Assembly (NCBI GenBank): GCA_023313575.1
Contig: JAJTTP010000022.1
Coordinates: 496,001 to 560,000 of the forward strand
Direction of reading: 5' to 3'
Length of the DNA stretch: 64,000 nucleotides
From: Eutypella sp. D-1
Lineage: Eukaryota > Ascomycota > Sordariomycetes > Xylariales > Diatrypaceae
Position numbers and translations under genes: made by a program
Shown here: in pieces, positions 11,292 through 22,762 of the stretch
Layout: each line of letters starts with the position of its first letter
How positions within the stretch are numbered: position 1 is the first letter of the stretch
Notes under the pieces: model-generated
What the model was told of the DNA's origin: nothing
Database searches by the model: none
What the model saw: only the letters and a program-made list of their open reading frames with translations

Positions 11292-12733
11292 ATGAACAAA
11301 CAGCCCAAAACCATGGCACCCCACGACCTCGTCTTCCAACTCACAGGAACCTGCAACTCCTACCCTTGGGGCAAAGTCGGGCGATCCTCGCTCGCGGCGC
11401 GGCTATGCGCGCAGACGCCGCCCGGGCCAGAATCAGAATCAGATAAATTCGCCATCGACGACGACACGCCGTACTCCGAGATGTGGTTCGGGGACTACCC
11501 GGACTTCCCCGCGCGGCGGCACGACACGGGCGAGGCCCTGGGCGATGTGCTGGCGCGACACGGGGAGACGCTGCTCGGGCGCCGGGTCGTTGAGGAGTTC
11601 GGCGGGCAGTTGCCGTTTTTGCCTAAGGTGTGTTTCTCTCTCTTCTTCCCAGGTCATATCATAGTACCGTGTGCCCGTTGCCGGTATCCGCATAGGAAGG
11701 GCAGGAAAACTCCCAATAATCTACGTAAACTAAGACTCCAAACAACGGCACGGTACAGATCCTTTCCATCGCAAAAGCACTACCGCTACAAATCCACCCG
11801 GACAAATCCCTCGCGCAAAAGCTGCACGCGAAAAACCCCAGCAGCTTCACGGACCCGAACCACAAGCCGGAGATCGCGCTCGCGCTCGGCACGTTCGAGG
11901 TGTTCGCGGGCTTTAAGCCGCTGGCGCAGATCGAGCCGGTATTCCAGCAGGTGTCGGTGCTGCGGCAGTTCGTGCCGAGCCCGCAGCAACAGCAGGAGGG
12001 CGGGAAGGCGGCCGCGAAGTGGACGGATGCGACCCTGCGGGAGGTAACACGAAGCCTACTAAAAGCAGACCCCGAGACCGTCTCGAGGGTGCAGACCGAA
12101 CTCTCACGCGTACCACGTGAGCACCTCGGCGACGCAGGCTACATACTCGACCTCCTCCCACGACTGCAGGGACAATACGGGCCCTCGGACGCCGGCAGCC
12201 TAGTCGCACTGCTGTGCATGAACTACCTAGTCTTCGAAGCCGGGGACGCAATCTACATCCCCGCGGACGGGATCCACGCGTACCTGGCGGGCGACATCGT
12301 GGAGTGCATGGCGCGCAGCAACAACGTGTTAAACGCGGGTTTCTGCGCGCGCGCGGACCGGGATAACGCGGACTTATTCGCCGACGCGCTGACTTTCCGG
12401 TCCGCGCACAGCCGCGCGGACGTCGTTCTCGTACCCGGGATGTCGGCGCGCAGCGCTTCCGGTAAGACGACCGTGTATAGCCCGCCCATGCGCGAATTCG
12501 ACATGCTGAAGACGGACCTGGGCGCCGGCGGCGAGCGCGAGCAGATCGCGGCGGGCGACGGGCCGGGCGTGTTGATCGTCACCCAGGGCGCGGGGTCGCT
12601 GCATGCCGACGGTTGGGATTTCGAGCTCCGGGAGGGGTTTATATACTACGTCGCGCCCGGCGTCGCCCTCGAGTTCACGAGCAGCAGCAGCACGGGCACG
12701 GACGGTTTGCAGATCCATATGGCGGTTGTATGA
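11292..12733 (+). CDS. Mannose-6-phosphate isomerase (2 exons)
   Basis: Exons 11292-11627 and 11759-12733 (intron 131 bases, GTGTGT donor, TACAG acceptor) give 436 residues, normal for type I phosphomannose isomerase. The enzyme interconverts fructose-6-phosphate and mannose-6-phosphate, feeding GDP-mannose for cell wall mannan and glycosylation, in the cytosol. Visible marks are FQLTGTCNSYPWGKVG at the N-terminus, LQIHPDKSLAQKLH just after the intron, HKPEIALAL, and YIPADGIHAYLAGDIVECMA. The expected zinc ligands are Gln123, His125, Glu150 and His285. A second ATG at 11313 (MAPHDLVFQL) is an equally good start, trimming seven residues. The stretch EIALALGTFEVFAGFKPL deviates from the usual EMAIAL-type sequence, so this may be one of two paralogues. 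Exon 2 is very GC-rich. Confidence 0.93.
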
Positions 12734-13658
12734 ATGAGATAACGTAAGGAAGTTGAGAAAGAGGAAAAAAATACGATAGCAAGTCCTTCGTCAGGAGGGG
12801 AGAGTGCTGAGCTCCATCTTTAATTTTGTTCTTTGCCCGTACAGTGTTACAATGTCCTGCTGTGTTTTGCCCGGTTATAAAACCAAGCCACCTCAAGCCT
12901 AGATAGATGAGTGCACGCGCAGGGCAGGGCGCCCCTCTTATCTCAGCCATCCAGCACATAGGGGTACCAACGCTGCACTTTCCCTCCCGGGTTTGTCAAC
13001 CGTTTCACCATTTATTCATTATCAGTGATAATAAGCAGTCTGTCTATACGATCATAACCTCGCTCAAGTAAGACCCACGAGGAACTGGGTGCTAGGGCTG
13101 GTCGCTGGGACGAGTGGCATAACCCCAAACAGCTTTTTAGATCATAGGATCGAAAGGGGCTGGATTGATGGATCTTAGACACACCGAAGAAAGGGCTGCT
13201 ACGATCTAGCCAGCGACTCTACTACGGGCCCAGAGAACGCACGGTATCGGTTCTGCGCCCGTACTCCTATACTCCTTTCCTGCCCATCGAGTCAAGATAT
13301 CGGCCATCCATCCATGGTCTCCGGAACCAGACTACCGAATCTATACCGCCGTCGCGTCCGTCCGCCGCCGTAACCAATGCCCTGGTGCTGGAATACTCGG
13401 CATCGCGCCAGGCCAGGTCAGGTGTATGTATACACGCGTAGAGCGCAAAACTCGGCATCGAGAAGACCGCCGCGGAAGCTGTGCCCGAGCACTTCATTTC
13501 GTATAGCCAGCGGTCGGGATGGAGGACGCATCCATCTACCCTAGCGCGAGTGCATCCATCCATCCATCCGTGCCCCCGACGGATACAGGGTCGCGTCGCC
13601 CGCGAAGCCGCGGTCGCAATACGGCAATGCCTCTCTAAACAATCGGTTTAGCTGCACT

Positions 13659-13675
13659 GGGGGGGGGGGGGGGGG
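13659..13675. repeat. Poly-G run (17)
   Basis: An uninterrupted run of 17 G on the + strand in a convergent intergenic region. It is one of many long G/C homopolymers in this window. Confidence 0.95.
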
Positions 13676-14152
13676 TTCTCGGAATGAGTCGCACAGCGGG
13701 TATTTCTTTTCGAATCGACGGGGCTATGTATGCCGGTGGGCAGAAACCCCCCCATCGTAGTTTCGCTGGCTCGGGGCTAGGGGTGGTGTAGGTGTAGGTG
13801 TAAGGTAGACCTGTCTGAAACTTTGCCCCCATCGGCGATATTTACTCGTCTGTAATAACCTCGGCGTCCTCTTCTACTACCACAAAGTGCGAAATTCCCC
13901 CCTGAACGGCGCACGTTCGAGAAAGGCGGCATGTGTCGTTTCGTTTTCGTTATCGTAGATCGGGATCGGGACAACACCCTATGAGCGTTAGCACCAACTC
14001 TCCCAGACAAGAGGACGCAATGTCCTTGTCTCGTTAGGAGTCACCTAGGTTAAAAAGTCCGTGTAGGATCGTAGTATGTTTAGGTCGGAGGGGGGACCCA
14101 AAAAAAAAAGCTAGATGAATTTTGTGAGTTAAGAATGGGCGTCGACATAGGC

Positions 14153-14189
14153 GGGTTGGGTTGGGTTGGGTTGGGGAGGGACGGGTGGG
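14153..14189 (+). repeat. G-quadruplex-like (GGGTT)n tract
   Basis: Eight G-runs of at least three are spaced by one or two bases, the first five separated by TT (GGGTTGGGTTGGGTTGGG and onward). The spacing fits a stable intramolecular G-quadruplex. It lies about 0.5 kb beyond the transporter stop codon. Confidence 0.7.
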
Positions 14190-14282
14190 TATATGGCCTG
14201 TTGCGATGTATGTTCCGCAGTGCTACATCAGGTGAGTTGAGTGAGTTGAAGGGGAACATGCTCTATTACGTAGATGATAAGA

Positions 14283-14303
14283 ACACACACACACACACAC
14301 ACA
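14283..14303. repeat. (AC)10 microsatellite
   Basis: A perfect dinucleotide run of about ten AC units in intergenic sequence. Confidence 0.95.
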
Positions 14304-14370
14304 ACGTAGATCCGATCCGATCCGATGCCCCCAAGAATATGCATGCGACTTTCCGGTATCCTGTCCCGCC

Positions 14371-14440
14371 AAAAAAAAAGACCAACAACGCCGGATTCGA
14401 ACCTCTATGCCGTTTCGTAGAACCTCTCTCGACTTTTCTA
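14371..14440 (-). ncRNA. Possible tRNA-like / Pol III relic
   Basis: Read on the - strand, 14403-14393 is GGTTCGAATCC, a perfect match to the Pol III B-box consensus. It is followed about 14 bases later by a run of nine T (14379-14371), a Pol III terminator. Upstream, CAACGC and GCGTTG could pair across about 73 bases, about tRNA length. However, the T-stem around the B-box pairs poorly (only two good pairs) and no A-box or anticodon arm is evident. It is probably a decayed tRNA or chance. Confidence 0.22.
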
Positions 14441-14712
14441 AAGAAGGATAGCGCGTTGGGGGAAGGGAGGGAGGTGTTAATCGATGGGCCTGTGGTATGG
14501 TATGGTGTGGTGGTTCCAACTCCGTTTCCAATGCAAATTTTCGGCGCCCCTGCCCGACTATTGAGCAGCCGTGTCGCTAGGCCTGCGCTGCAGCACCGAT
14601 TTTCGACTGACTTTTTCCAGACATGTTGTAAGGCGTATGTTACAAGTTTTCAGATAACCATTCCACCTTGTCTATCTATCCGTCTGATGCGGCCCTTCAA
14701 AGGAAAAAAAAA

Positions 14713-16680
14713 TCAGTCGCTGCCCGCCGGTGTGTCCAGGTCCTCGCTGGCGAGGCTCTCGAGTTCGGACTCCTCAAACGCTTTCATCATAGCCTCGTTA
14801 TCGTATCCGGAGCCCTCGGCCCGATAGTTTTCGCTGCCCTTGATACCGTTGCCGTGGACCGAGTGATCCGCCTTGTGGACGAGCCAGGCCCTGTTGGCCT
14901 CGAACCAGCGATCCGTCTCCTCGAGTCTCCGGCCCTTGGTCTCGACGACGAGGTAGTACACCATGGGGACGAAGATGACGTTGAGAAGAGCGAAGATCAT
15001 GTAGAAACCCCACTGTAAATGTTCGATTCCTGGTGGGGTGCTCTGCACGACGACCCAGTTGAACAGCCAGTCACAAGCCGTCGCGAGCGCTGCACCCTTC
15101 GTGCGCATGCTGAGACTGTTGACTTCGGCCTGCTGCTGTTAGCCAAAAGAGCCCAACCTCTGAAACGTTCTATTCTTGCACTTACCGGATACAACCAGGG
15201 CACGGAAATCCAGCCGCTGGAGAATGTGGAGAAGTAAAGCCAGATGAAGACTGTCGCGATAATTCCCGGTATATGGCTGTCGGGCCAGAGCGGTCCGACG
15301 CCGACGCCTACACCGACACCAAAGAAGGCCACAGACATGATCGCGGCACCAACCATCAGTAACGGGCGCCTCCCCACCTTGTCTACGAAGAGGATCGAGG
15401 CGGTCGTGGTGAGCCAGAATGAGACGGCATTCGCGGCGGCGACAAATCGTGCTGTTAGTTCCGGCAGCCCGACGCTGCGATGAAGGACGACAGGGAGGTA
15501 ATACGCGAGGACGTTGATTCCGCTGAGCTGTTGTGCCGTCTGCAGCATCATGCCGAGCAGAACTCTACGGGTCGCTAGACCACCGCGGAAGAGTTGCGCC
15601 CAGGATGCTTGTGCCGCCTGTTCCGTCTTTACGGACGCACGGATCTCCTCGAACTCTTCATCGATATTGTGGTCGCTCAGGACCGTCATGATATGCTTGG
15701 CCTCGGCATCGCGTTTGCGAGCGAGCAGCCATCTGGGAGATTCGGGCACTAGTTTATTATCGTCAGATCGGGTGTCTATGTATGTATGTATGCATTTCGA
15801 CAAGGTAGCAGAGGTAACGCATCGCATCGTGGACGTAAGAACGCTCGGACGCTCGCTTGGGGGATAGGATCGACGAGACGCGGGCAACGCGGGATGGAGA
15901 TCGACTCACGTATTAGGACCAGCGAGATGATGACGATGACGAATATGAGTTGGATACCGAGGCTGCCCGGGTTAGCACATCTACAGTCTACAACAGATAG
16001 TCTACGAGCAGGACATGGTAGACTCACGGAAAGCGCCACTGCGCCTCGGACATCCAAGCACTACAGGCAAGAGTGATGAAGGAGGCCATGACAAAGCCGA
16101 GGACGTTGACTGCCATCTCCTTGACGACAGCCATACCTTTCGCGTCGTGGTGGGCGGTTTCGACGTGCCATACCGGAGCGGTAGCGGTGTTTCCACCATT
16201 CCCGATACCCGCGATAATTCGGCCCCAAACCATGGCGTTCATGTTGTGTGATGCGGTCTGGATGATGATCCCGGTGGCCATGATGATGGTGAACAATATG
16301 AGCATGCGCCGACGACCGAGTTTCTCGCCCATGAACAGGGCCAGGATAGCGCCGCCGAAACAGCCCAGGTCGTAGCAGGCGGTGACCCAACCCTGCATCT
16401 CGGGTGTGGGATTGTCGAAATACTCGAGGAAATCCTGGCCGACGATAATACCTCCGAAGACAGCCTGCTCGTAACCGAAAAGCATCATGGTGGCGCCGGC
16501 GGCGACGGAGATACCGCGGTGTAGGGACTTGGGGGTCTTGAAGAAGAAGCCATACCCGGAACTGGAACTACGGTGGCTCCCGTGGTTCCCGTGGCTCCCG
16601 TGACTATCGTGGGCGCCGGCGCCCGTGAGTCGCGTGTGGCTTTCATCGGCCTCGGACTTGGCGAGCATGTTATACGACAT
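14713..16680 (-). CDS. MFS sugar transporter (4 exons)
   Basis: Exons 16680-16028, 15962-15910, 15748-15186 and 15129-14713 (introns 65, 161 and 56 bases) give 561 residues. Exon 2 is only 53 bases. Visible sugar-porter marks are LFGYEQAVFGGIIV in helix 1, GEKLGRRRMLIL after helix 2, GNGGNTATAPVWHVE in helix 4, LPESPRWLLARKR after helix 6, QQLSGINVLAYYLP in helix 7, DKVGRRPLL, and VETKGRRLEE after helix 12. This is a plasma-membrane, probably proton-coupled, hexose-type importer of the STL1/HXT superfamily; the substrate cannot be told. The N-terminus is unusual, with a His/Ser/Gly-rich stretch (DSHGSHGNHGSHRSSSSG, about residues 25-42). The acidic C-terminal tail is typical. Each junction restores frame exactly. 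Confidence 0.92.
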
Positions 16681-18592
16681 CTTGATGTGGGTATATATAT
16701 ATAAATATATATGTATATAAATTGCCCGAGAAATGAATCTCAGGCGGTAATTACTTTTATCTTATTGCATGCCGAAGAAGGTGAAAATTGAGGTCGTCAC
16801 GAAGGGCGGCACTCCAAAGTGTAAGTAAGTTAAGTACTCAAGTAAGGTAGGTATTCAGTCAAAAGCGAACCAAGGTTTAGGTTTGCGGTGCGGTTAATTA
16901 GGTTAATTAGGTTAACGTTTCGATAATAATGCCCAGGTGATGTGAGTGATGATAAAGTACGAAGGAAGGTTATTTTGTTATTCTTTCTTTTCTCTCTTTC
17001 TGGGCGTTGCTGAGACGAGTTGGTTATTGTTGGTATGTATCCAGTAGTGGGTAACCGTGGGTAGAGGTATCCAGTTGGTCTTCGTTAGGGAGGGGCTTGG
17101 AATAGTCTTGGAATAGTCTTGGAAAGCTTGGAAGAATTGAGAAGACTGCCTAACTAACTAATTCGTACCATAGAAAATGAGGGCTTACAGGCTTAGAGGG
17201 CTAGAAGGGCTGGAAGGGCTGGAAGGTGTGGAAAAGGCTTGGAAAGCTTGGAAAATGGAGAATTCAAAGAAAAGACAAAGGTCGCAGAGTTGTCAGGGCG
17301 TCGTCCGTCAGGTCAGAATGCCAGGGAGAATTTACCAGATACGCAGACAAAAAAAAGACAACCAGACAAGCCGGACAAGCCAGAGTACATACATACGAGA
17401 TAGAGATCAGAATAGTCGGGTAGTACTAACCATGTACACCACAACTGTATACCACAACTTACTACTGTGTAGAACGCGTAAGATGAGGCTGTGACCCGAG
17501 TTTCCGAATGTAGTCAAATATTAGGGGGGATCGACATAGTTGGCAACAACGCCAAGAAACTTCGTAGAAGCGATCTAATCTCAATTGGATGGGGGACCTT
17601 AAGGGACACAATCCCGCATTGCCCTGCTGGGTTAATGGGGGTTCAGTTTTAATGGCTGGAAATCGCTTGCGCTTGCGATCGCTTAAACAAGCAGACAAGC
17701 CACCGCATCCCACGGGTCTTGGCCTCACGTGCCCGGGGCCCAGGGAAATTTCTTTGTAGTATAAGTAGGGTACTAATTACCTAGGTAGGTAGTAGTACGG
17801 AGTAGTAGTGATGGATGTACGGAGTAATAATAAGTGTACTGTACGTCCGCGAAGTCCGGAGATTGGACAGGGATTTCCAGGTAAATGCACAGGTGGTCAA
17901 TTTGTTATCTTTCTCCCTGCAATGCTGCTATGGAGGTTATATTAAGAGAGGTATATAAGGTTGTAACGTGAGAACAGTGGTCACAGAGTTTATAAAAATA
18001 AAATAAAAAGAGCGACGGGTAATGAAAATAAGGGATTGATAAGAATAATAATAATAATTGTAGATGTAAACTAAGTTATTGCGAGTACTTAGCCTGAGAT
18101 ACCTGATACAGGTACAGAGAGAGACATACAAAGTACCCGGCACTGCCCATCTGGGCAGGTAAAGTAAGACATGCGCCCCCCTAAACTACGCCTTGCCCCT
18201 GGGCTGAAAAGAGCACTTGTAAGACCTATCGTTCCGGTCCTGTGCTATCCGACGGTTTTCTGAACGGCCCGTCAGCGGCTGTCCCTGTGCGTCATCATGC
18301 AGGGCCTCAATGCTACCTTATCTTATCAGTTTAATTATAGCCGATTGCCCCCCGTCAGCCCGGCCGTACGCGTCTACAAGTACAAAGAAGACGCCGTTTC
18401 ATACTTGTCTAACTGTGATAAATCCATATGTGTAGGTGTACGTGCTACGAAGTAAATGACAGGAAACCCGTGTAAGACAAACAATACCGAAGACAGACGC
18501 AATTCTATTTACATGGTAAGAACCCGAACCCAAGCATAATAACCCATCGCGACCCGCCCCATTCCCATGCCATCCCACCGCATCATATCCCA
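16681..18592. other. Intergenic region, transporter promoter side
   Basis: About 1.9 kb without a convincing gene. It has a tatata/aatata patch just upstream of the transporter start (about 16693-16722), a direct ggttaattaggttaattaggtt repeat unit near 16890-16915, gctggaagg repeats (about 17205-17230) and aataataataataat (about 18044-18058). The transporter promoter should lie at the left end. Confidence 0.5.
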
Positions 18593-19979
18593 TCACAGCA
18601 AAGCCTCCTTCCGTACCAAAACGCCACGATACCGCATATCACCATTCTCAAGCCTACGAAACGCATCGGCGAGGCCGTCGCGAGTCATGGGGAAAGTCTG
18701 GATCCAGGGGCGGATATCGTGACGGGCGACGAAGTCGAGCATGGCGACCTGGTTGGGCCGGGTGGCGACGCAGGAGCCCATGAGCCGGTGGCCCGCGAGC
18801 ACGAACGGCAGGTAGGGGATCGTGAGCGGTTTCGTCTGCATCGTCAGCAGCACGATCGACGCGCGGCGCGCTAGTAAGGGGAGTAGAGGTTCTAGCGCAG
18901 GAACCTCGTTCGTGCTTATTAGTAACGTGTTGATTCCTGGGCCTGCGGCCACGCTTCTCGCTCGCCTCGAGTTGGAACTTGAATTTGAATGTGAGCCCGC
19001 GCCCGGGTTATGCCAGACTTTCTCCGCGGGCGCCGCGACGGAGCGGAACACGTCCGCGCCGAGCTTAAACGCGTCGTCGCGCTTGGCTTCGCGGCTACTG
19101 AAGGCCGTGACGGCGCAGCCCATAGCCTTGGCGAATAAGACGGCGATGTGGCCGAGGCCGCCGACGCCGACGACGCCGACGTGGTGAGCGGGTTTGGTAT
19201 CCGCGACGTCGAGGGCCTCGAAGACGGTGGCGCCGGCGCACATGAGCGGGGCCGCGGAGGCGGAGGATATCGCGTCCGGGATCCCGTATACGAATGTCTC
19301 GTCCCAGATCGCGTAGTCCCCGAATGACCCTTGTGCCGGCTCGTCCGTCCCGAACCCCCGCGCCTCCGGACAGTGCTGTCGCGACCCCGCTACGCACGGC
19401 ATGCACTTGTTGCACGATTGGTGGAGGTACCTAACGTAGTGGGTGTGGAGAAATCCCCCGGTGTCAGTCAGTTACAATTCAACTCCTGTACTTTTAGTCT
19501 GTTGGTCCGTTGATTGGTGGGCCCCCGTCTCCTTTGGCGCCCATCCCATCCCGGGGGGTGGAGGTGGCCTCAAATAGTCTGCATATGTAGATATAATACG
19601 GTAAGGCCCCGTGGAGACCTGCGTTTTCCGCATCGGGATTTGTTCTGCCAACAACTGAACTGAACTGAACTTACCCCCAACCGACGCGATCGCCCACCTC
19701 ATGGGCCGTAACCTCCGCCCCCAGGGCGACGACGAAGCCGACGCCCTCGTGTCCGAGCCCGCACCCCAGGTGCTTGGCCTGCACGTCCGTGTAGCAGAGG
19801 CCCGAATGCGTCGTCTTGATCAGGACCTCCCGGGACCCGAGCTCGCGCGTGCTGCTCTGCTGCTCGTAGCTGTCGCCCGGCGGCGAGTACCGCCAGGTCG
19901 TCAGGGTGTGTGTTGAGGGATGAGAGGAGGAGGAGGAGGAGGAGGAGGGTGGCATTATGGGCTCTGTCGTTGAAGTCAT
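18593..19979 (-). CDS. Zinc-dependent alcohol dehydrogenase (2 exons)
   Basis: Exons 19979-19675 and 19430-18593 (intron 244 bases, GTAAGT donor) give 380 residues. The enzyme is of the medium-chain zinc alcohol dehydrogenase family, NAD(P)H-linked and cytosolic; the substrate is unknown. The catalytic zinc site is seen in SGLCYTDVQ (Cys62) and GLGHEGVG (His77-Glu78). The structural zinc cysteines are Cys108, 111, 114 and 122 in SCNKCMPCVAGSRQHC, created by the splice junction. The nucleotide-binding fold carries GVVGVGGLGHIAVLFAKAMG. Oddities are a Ser-rich N-terminal tract of eight Ser encoded by (GGA)n/(TCC)n repeats, and a Ser/Asn/Arg-rich insert (SHSNSSSNSRRARS) inside the coenzyme domain. 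No GT donor flanks that insert, so it is probably translated. The ATG at 19979 is the first in frame. Confidence 0.9.
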
Positions 19980-20131
19980 GGCCAACAGAACTTTCCTTGG
20001 ATCTTCTTCTCTGTTTTATCTTGGACGTGGGCGGTGAGGCCAGTTTGCTTGCCTTTAAGACGTTGTTGCGTGTGCGCCTGTTTCTTTTATAGACCACGCA
20101 GGAACCTTAGCCTTACCTAGCCGCCGAGCCC

Positions 20132-20152
20132 TTTTTTTTTTTTTTTTTTTTT
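20132..20152. repeat. Poly-T run (21)
   Basis: A run of 21 T on the + strand in the alcohol dehydrogenase upstream region. Confidence 0.95.
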
Positions 20153-20768
20153 GGAATGTAGTTATTGAGGCCGCCGCATAGGAATTAGGGCCAGGGAAAG
20201 GCAACTCATCTTATTGCCAAATGACAAACCAACAACCCCCCGCCCCACCGTGGTTTGTTGTTATTATAGGAGGAGGGCCTATATCTATATACCGCGGTTC
20301 CCGAACGTCCTTTTCCCATCCGAATGCCAGCCACGAGGAGAGAGAGAGAGAGGACTGGACAGGGCTCTCGCGATGTTCTGGGCTACTTACCTAATCGGTC
20401 ACACGGCGGTGGGGAGAGGGGGGGGGGGCTCACCTATGACTAAGTTCGACGTGAAGCTAAGGCGAGGCAAGGCGAATATCATCACCACGGTTAGCCTGTA
20501 GCCCAAGAAAAAAGGGAGGGTCCGCAGTAACAAGTTTTTAAAAATAACACTGGGGATTCACGCCTTGCCAAAACCACACACAAAAAACATCAAACGCCTA
20601 ACATCGATCTGCGGCCGGGGGGTGATGTCCAGGCCGCCCCCCCCCCCCCAATTATATGCCGACAATATACAGGGCGCATAGGGGTGCTCATCGTCTGGCT
20701 ACAGCTCAGAGGCATATAGGATGACACATGGGGGATATAGGCGCCAGACCAAGCTGCACTAACCTATC

Positions 20769-20773
20769 TCCAG
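20769..20773. repeat. Target-site duplication, left copy (TCCAG)
   Basis: TCCAG directly precedes the TGTGAC start of the left LTR and is repeated directly after the ACA end of the right LTR. A 5-bp duplication is typical of integrase-mediated insertion of LTR elements. Confidence 0.85.
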
Positions 20774-21065
20774 TGTGACAAGGAGGGGTTATGGCTTGGA
20801 TATAGAATATCAGATTCAGCTAATAATTAACTAAAGTCCTTTAAAGGTGCGATACCTTTTTATCTATTTAAAAAAGGGCTAAAAAATAAGTCTGGTATTT
20901 ATATATAATCATACGGAGTACATATCTTAAAAAAAGTGGTTATATTTTTAATTTATTATATCCATTTTAACGCCCGTTAACATTATATATTTTTATCTTT
21001 ATTTTTAACAGTTAATAAGTTTTTAATAATACCGATCCTATATAAAAATACCCTTTTATATAATA
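20774..21065. repeat. Left LTR of the outer element
   Basis: It aligns end to end with 26623-26913. The compared differences are transitions (C/T or G/A) apart from a one-base indel. Its first part is nearly unmutated (TGTGACAAGGAGGGGTTATG) while its last part is heavily mutated, ending TATAATA where the right copy has TGTGACA. Confidence 0.87.
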
Positions 21066-22762
21066 TTATCTCCTTTTTTTTAAAAAAGCTTTATCCCGGG
21101 TAATAATAAGATCAGTTTTAACCTAATTTAGTAAAAAAAATTAATGCTTTAAAATTTATTAATTTACCGGGCTTAAATCGGTAAAACTTATAAATTATTT
21201 ATTTAATTTTTTATTTTAAAAAGTTTTTATAAAATGTTTAAATTTAATTATTTTTATTAAAGTAATTATATTACCGTACGTAATATTTTACCTTTTTCTT
21301 TATACGTTTAAAATTTATAATCTTTTTTACCGTATATTTTAATTTAATTTCTAATACTTTTTATAAAACCTAATTAAGGTTAAGGATTTCCTAATTATTA
21401 ACATAATAAAACTTAATAAATAAAAAATAAAAAATATTATAAACTAATTAATAACGTAAAAGTTTAAAAACGATAGCTATAAAAGATATTACTTTAATAA
21501 TTTTATATAAATTTAACATTTTATAATTTAATTATTTAACCGGCTTTTTAATTTTAATATTTTTTCCGTTTAATATTATTATTTAGCTTATTTAATAAAT
21601 AAAAGTTTCGATTTTTATTTATTTATTTAATACTTATATCGTATACGGCTTTTTTTAATTAACTTTTTTATTTTTTTATAAATCGAGGTTATTTAATAGG
21701 CATATAATTAACTAATAAAATTAAAAGGTATATTTAAAAAAAGGTTATTAATAATAAAGTAATACTTATAATTAGCATAAAAAAAGGTTATCCCCGATAA
21801 GGTTAATTAAATATTATTATACGCAAATTTTACGATAAAGAATAAGTTTTCCTAATTAAATATTTTGTAATTAATAAAAGCTTAAAAATAAACTTTAAAA
21901 AATTAATTAATTTATTTTATTTAACCGTTAATTTTAAAATAAAAAGTTATACTTATTCGGGGTTTAATTTTAATAAGTTTAAAGAAATTTTGTTATAAAT
22001 TAAAATTAAACTTAAAATCTTTATTAAAAATAATGTTAAAAAGGATACCATAATATTTTTAATAATATTTCGTAAATAAGCAAATAAAATTATTTATCTT
22101 TTTTTTATCCATTTTAAATAAGATAAAATAAACCATTTTAATAAAAGGATTTATAATAACTTATATAAAATTATATCGATTAAAAAAAGGTAAATCCATA
22201 ATAAAATTTATTACGATAATTAATTACGGTTTATAATAAAGTTTTATAAATTAAAAAAAGCCATAAAACGTATATTTAAGATTTTTTATCTTTTAATACG
22301 TAAAATACCTTTTAACGAAGTCCCGGATAAAAGTTTTTAATTTTAATTATTAAAAGTTTTTAATAATTAATTTTAAAGTTTTATTTATACTTATATATTT
22401 TATTATTTATATGTTATACTTTAAACTTATTACCTTTTTTTAAAGGCTATTCGGGATTTAAAATCGACTTTTACGGTATAATAAACCTTTTTTAATTTCG
22501 ACATATTAATTTAAATTAATTAATATCTCCCGGTATTTTATATCTTTTAAAAACGTTATTTTAATTTTTTTAATAAAGTTAAAATACCACTTAAATATTA
22601 AGATATTACTTAATTATATTAATAATAATAAAAATAATAATACTTTTATTATGCTAAAGTTTTTAACCGTACCGGTTATAAAATACTTATTTTATAAAAC
22701 CGTTTTAATAAGTTAGTTTTTAAGTCCTTTTTTTTTAAAGCGATATTATTTAAATTTAAAAA
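21066..22762. other. RIP-mutated interior, left part
   Basis: Extremely AT-rich with no open frame worth naming. The expected primer-binding site just after the LTR is unrecognisable. CG dinucleotides persist, as expected when CpA is the mutated context. Confidence 0.7.

Larger units (their letters stand above)
12734..14712. other. Convergent intergenic region rich in simple repeats
   Basis: About 2 kb lie between the isomerase stop and the transporter stop. They hold catccatccatc tracts (about 13550-13570), a run of 17 G (13659-13675), GTAGGTGTAGGTGTAGGT (about 13787-13801), a G-run cluster (14153-14189), (AC)10 (14283-14303) and a Pol III-like B-box on the - strand (14393-14403). No protein gene is convincing. 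Confidence 0.6.
19980..20773. other. Intergenic region left of the retroelement
   Basis: This holds the alcohol dehydrogenase promoter, a run of 21 T (20132-20152), a GA-rich patch (20336-20353), G and C runs (11 G ending near 20428; 13 C at 20637-20649) and then ordinary-composition sequence right up to the retroelement. No gene is supported. Confidence 0.55.

Noticed and set aside
11132..11356. Hydrophobic 74-codon - frame resembling a membrane protein
   Set aside because: It lies antisense over the isomerase start and leader, has no splice partner and is probably chance.
14713..19979. A metabolic gene cluster (transporter plus alcohol dehydrogenase)
   Set aside because: The two genes are 1.9 kb apart on the same strand but no regulator or biosynthetic core enzyme is present, so there is no evidence for a cluster.
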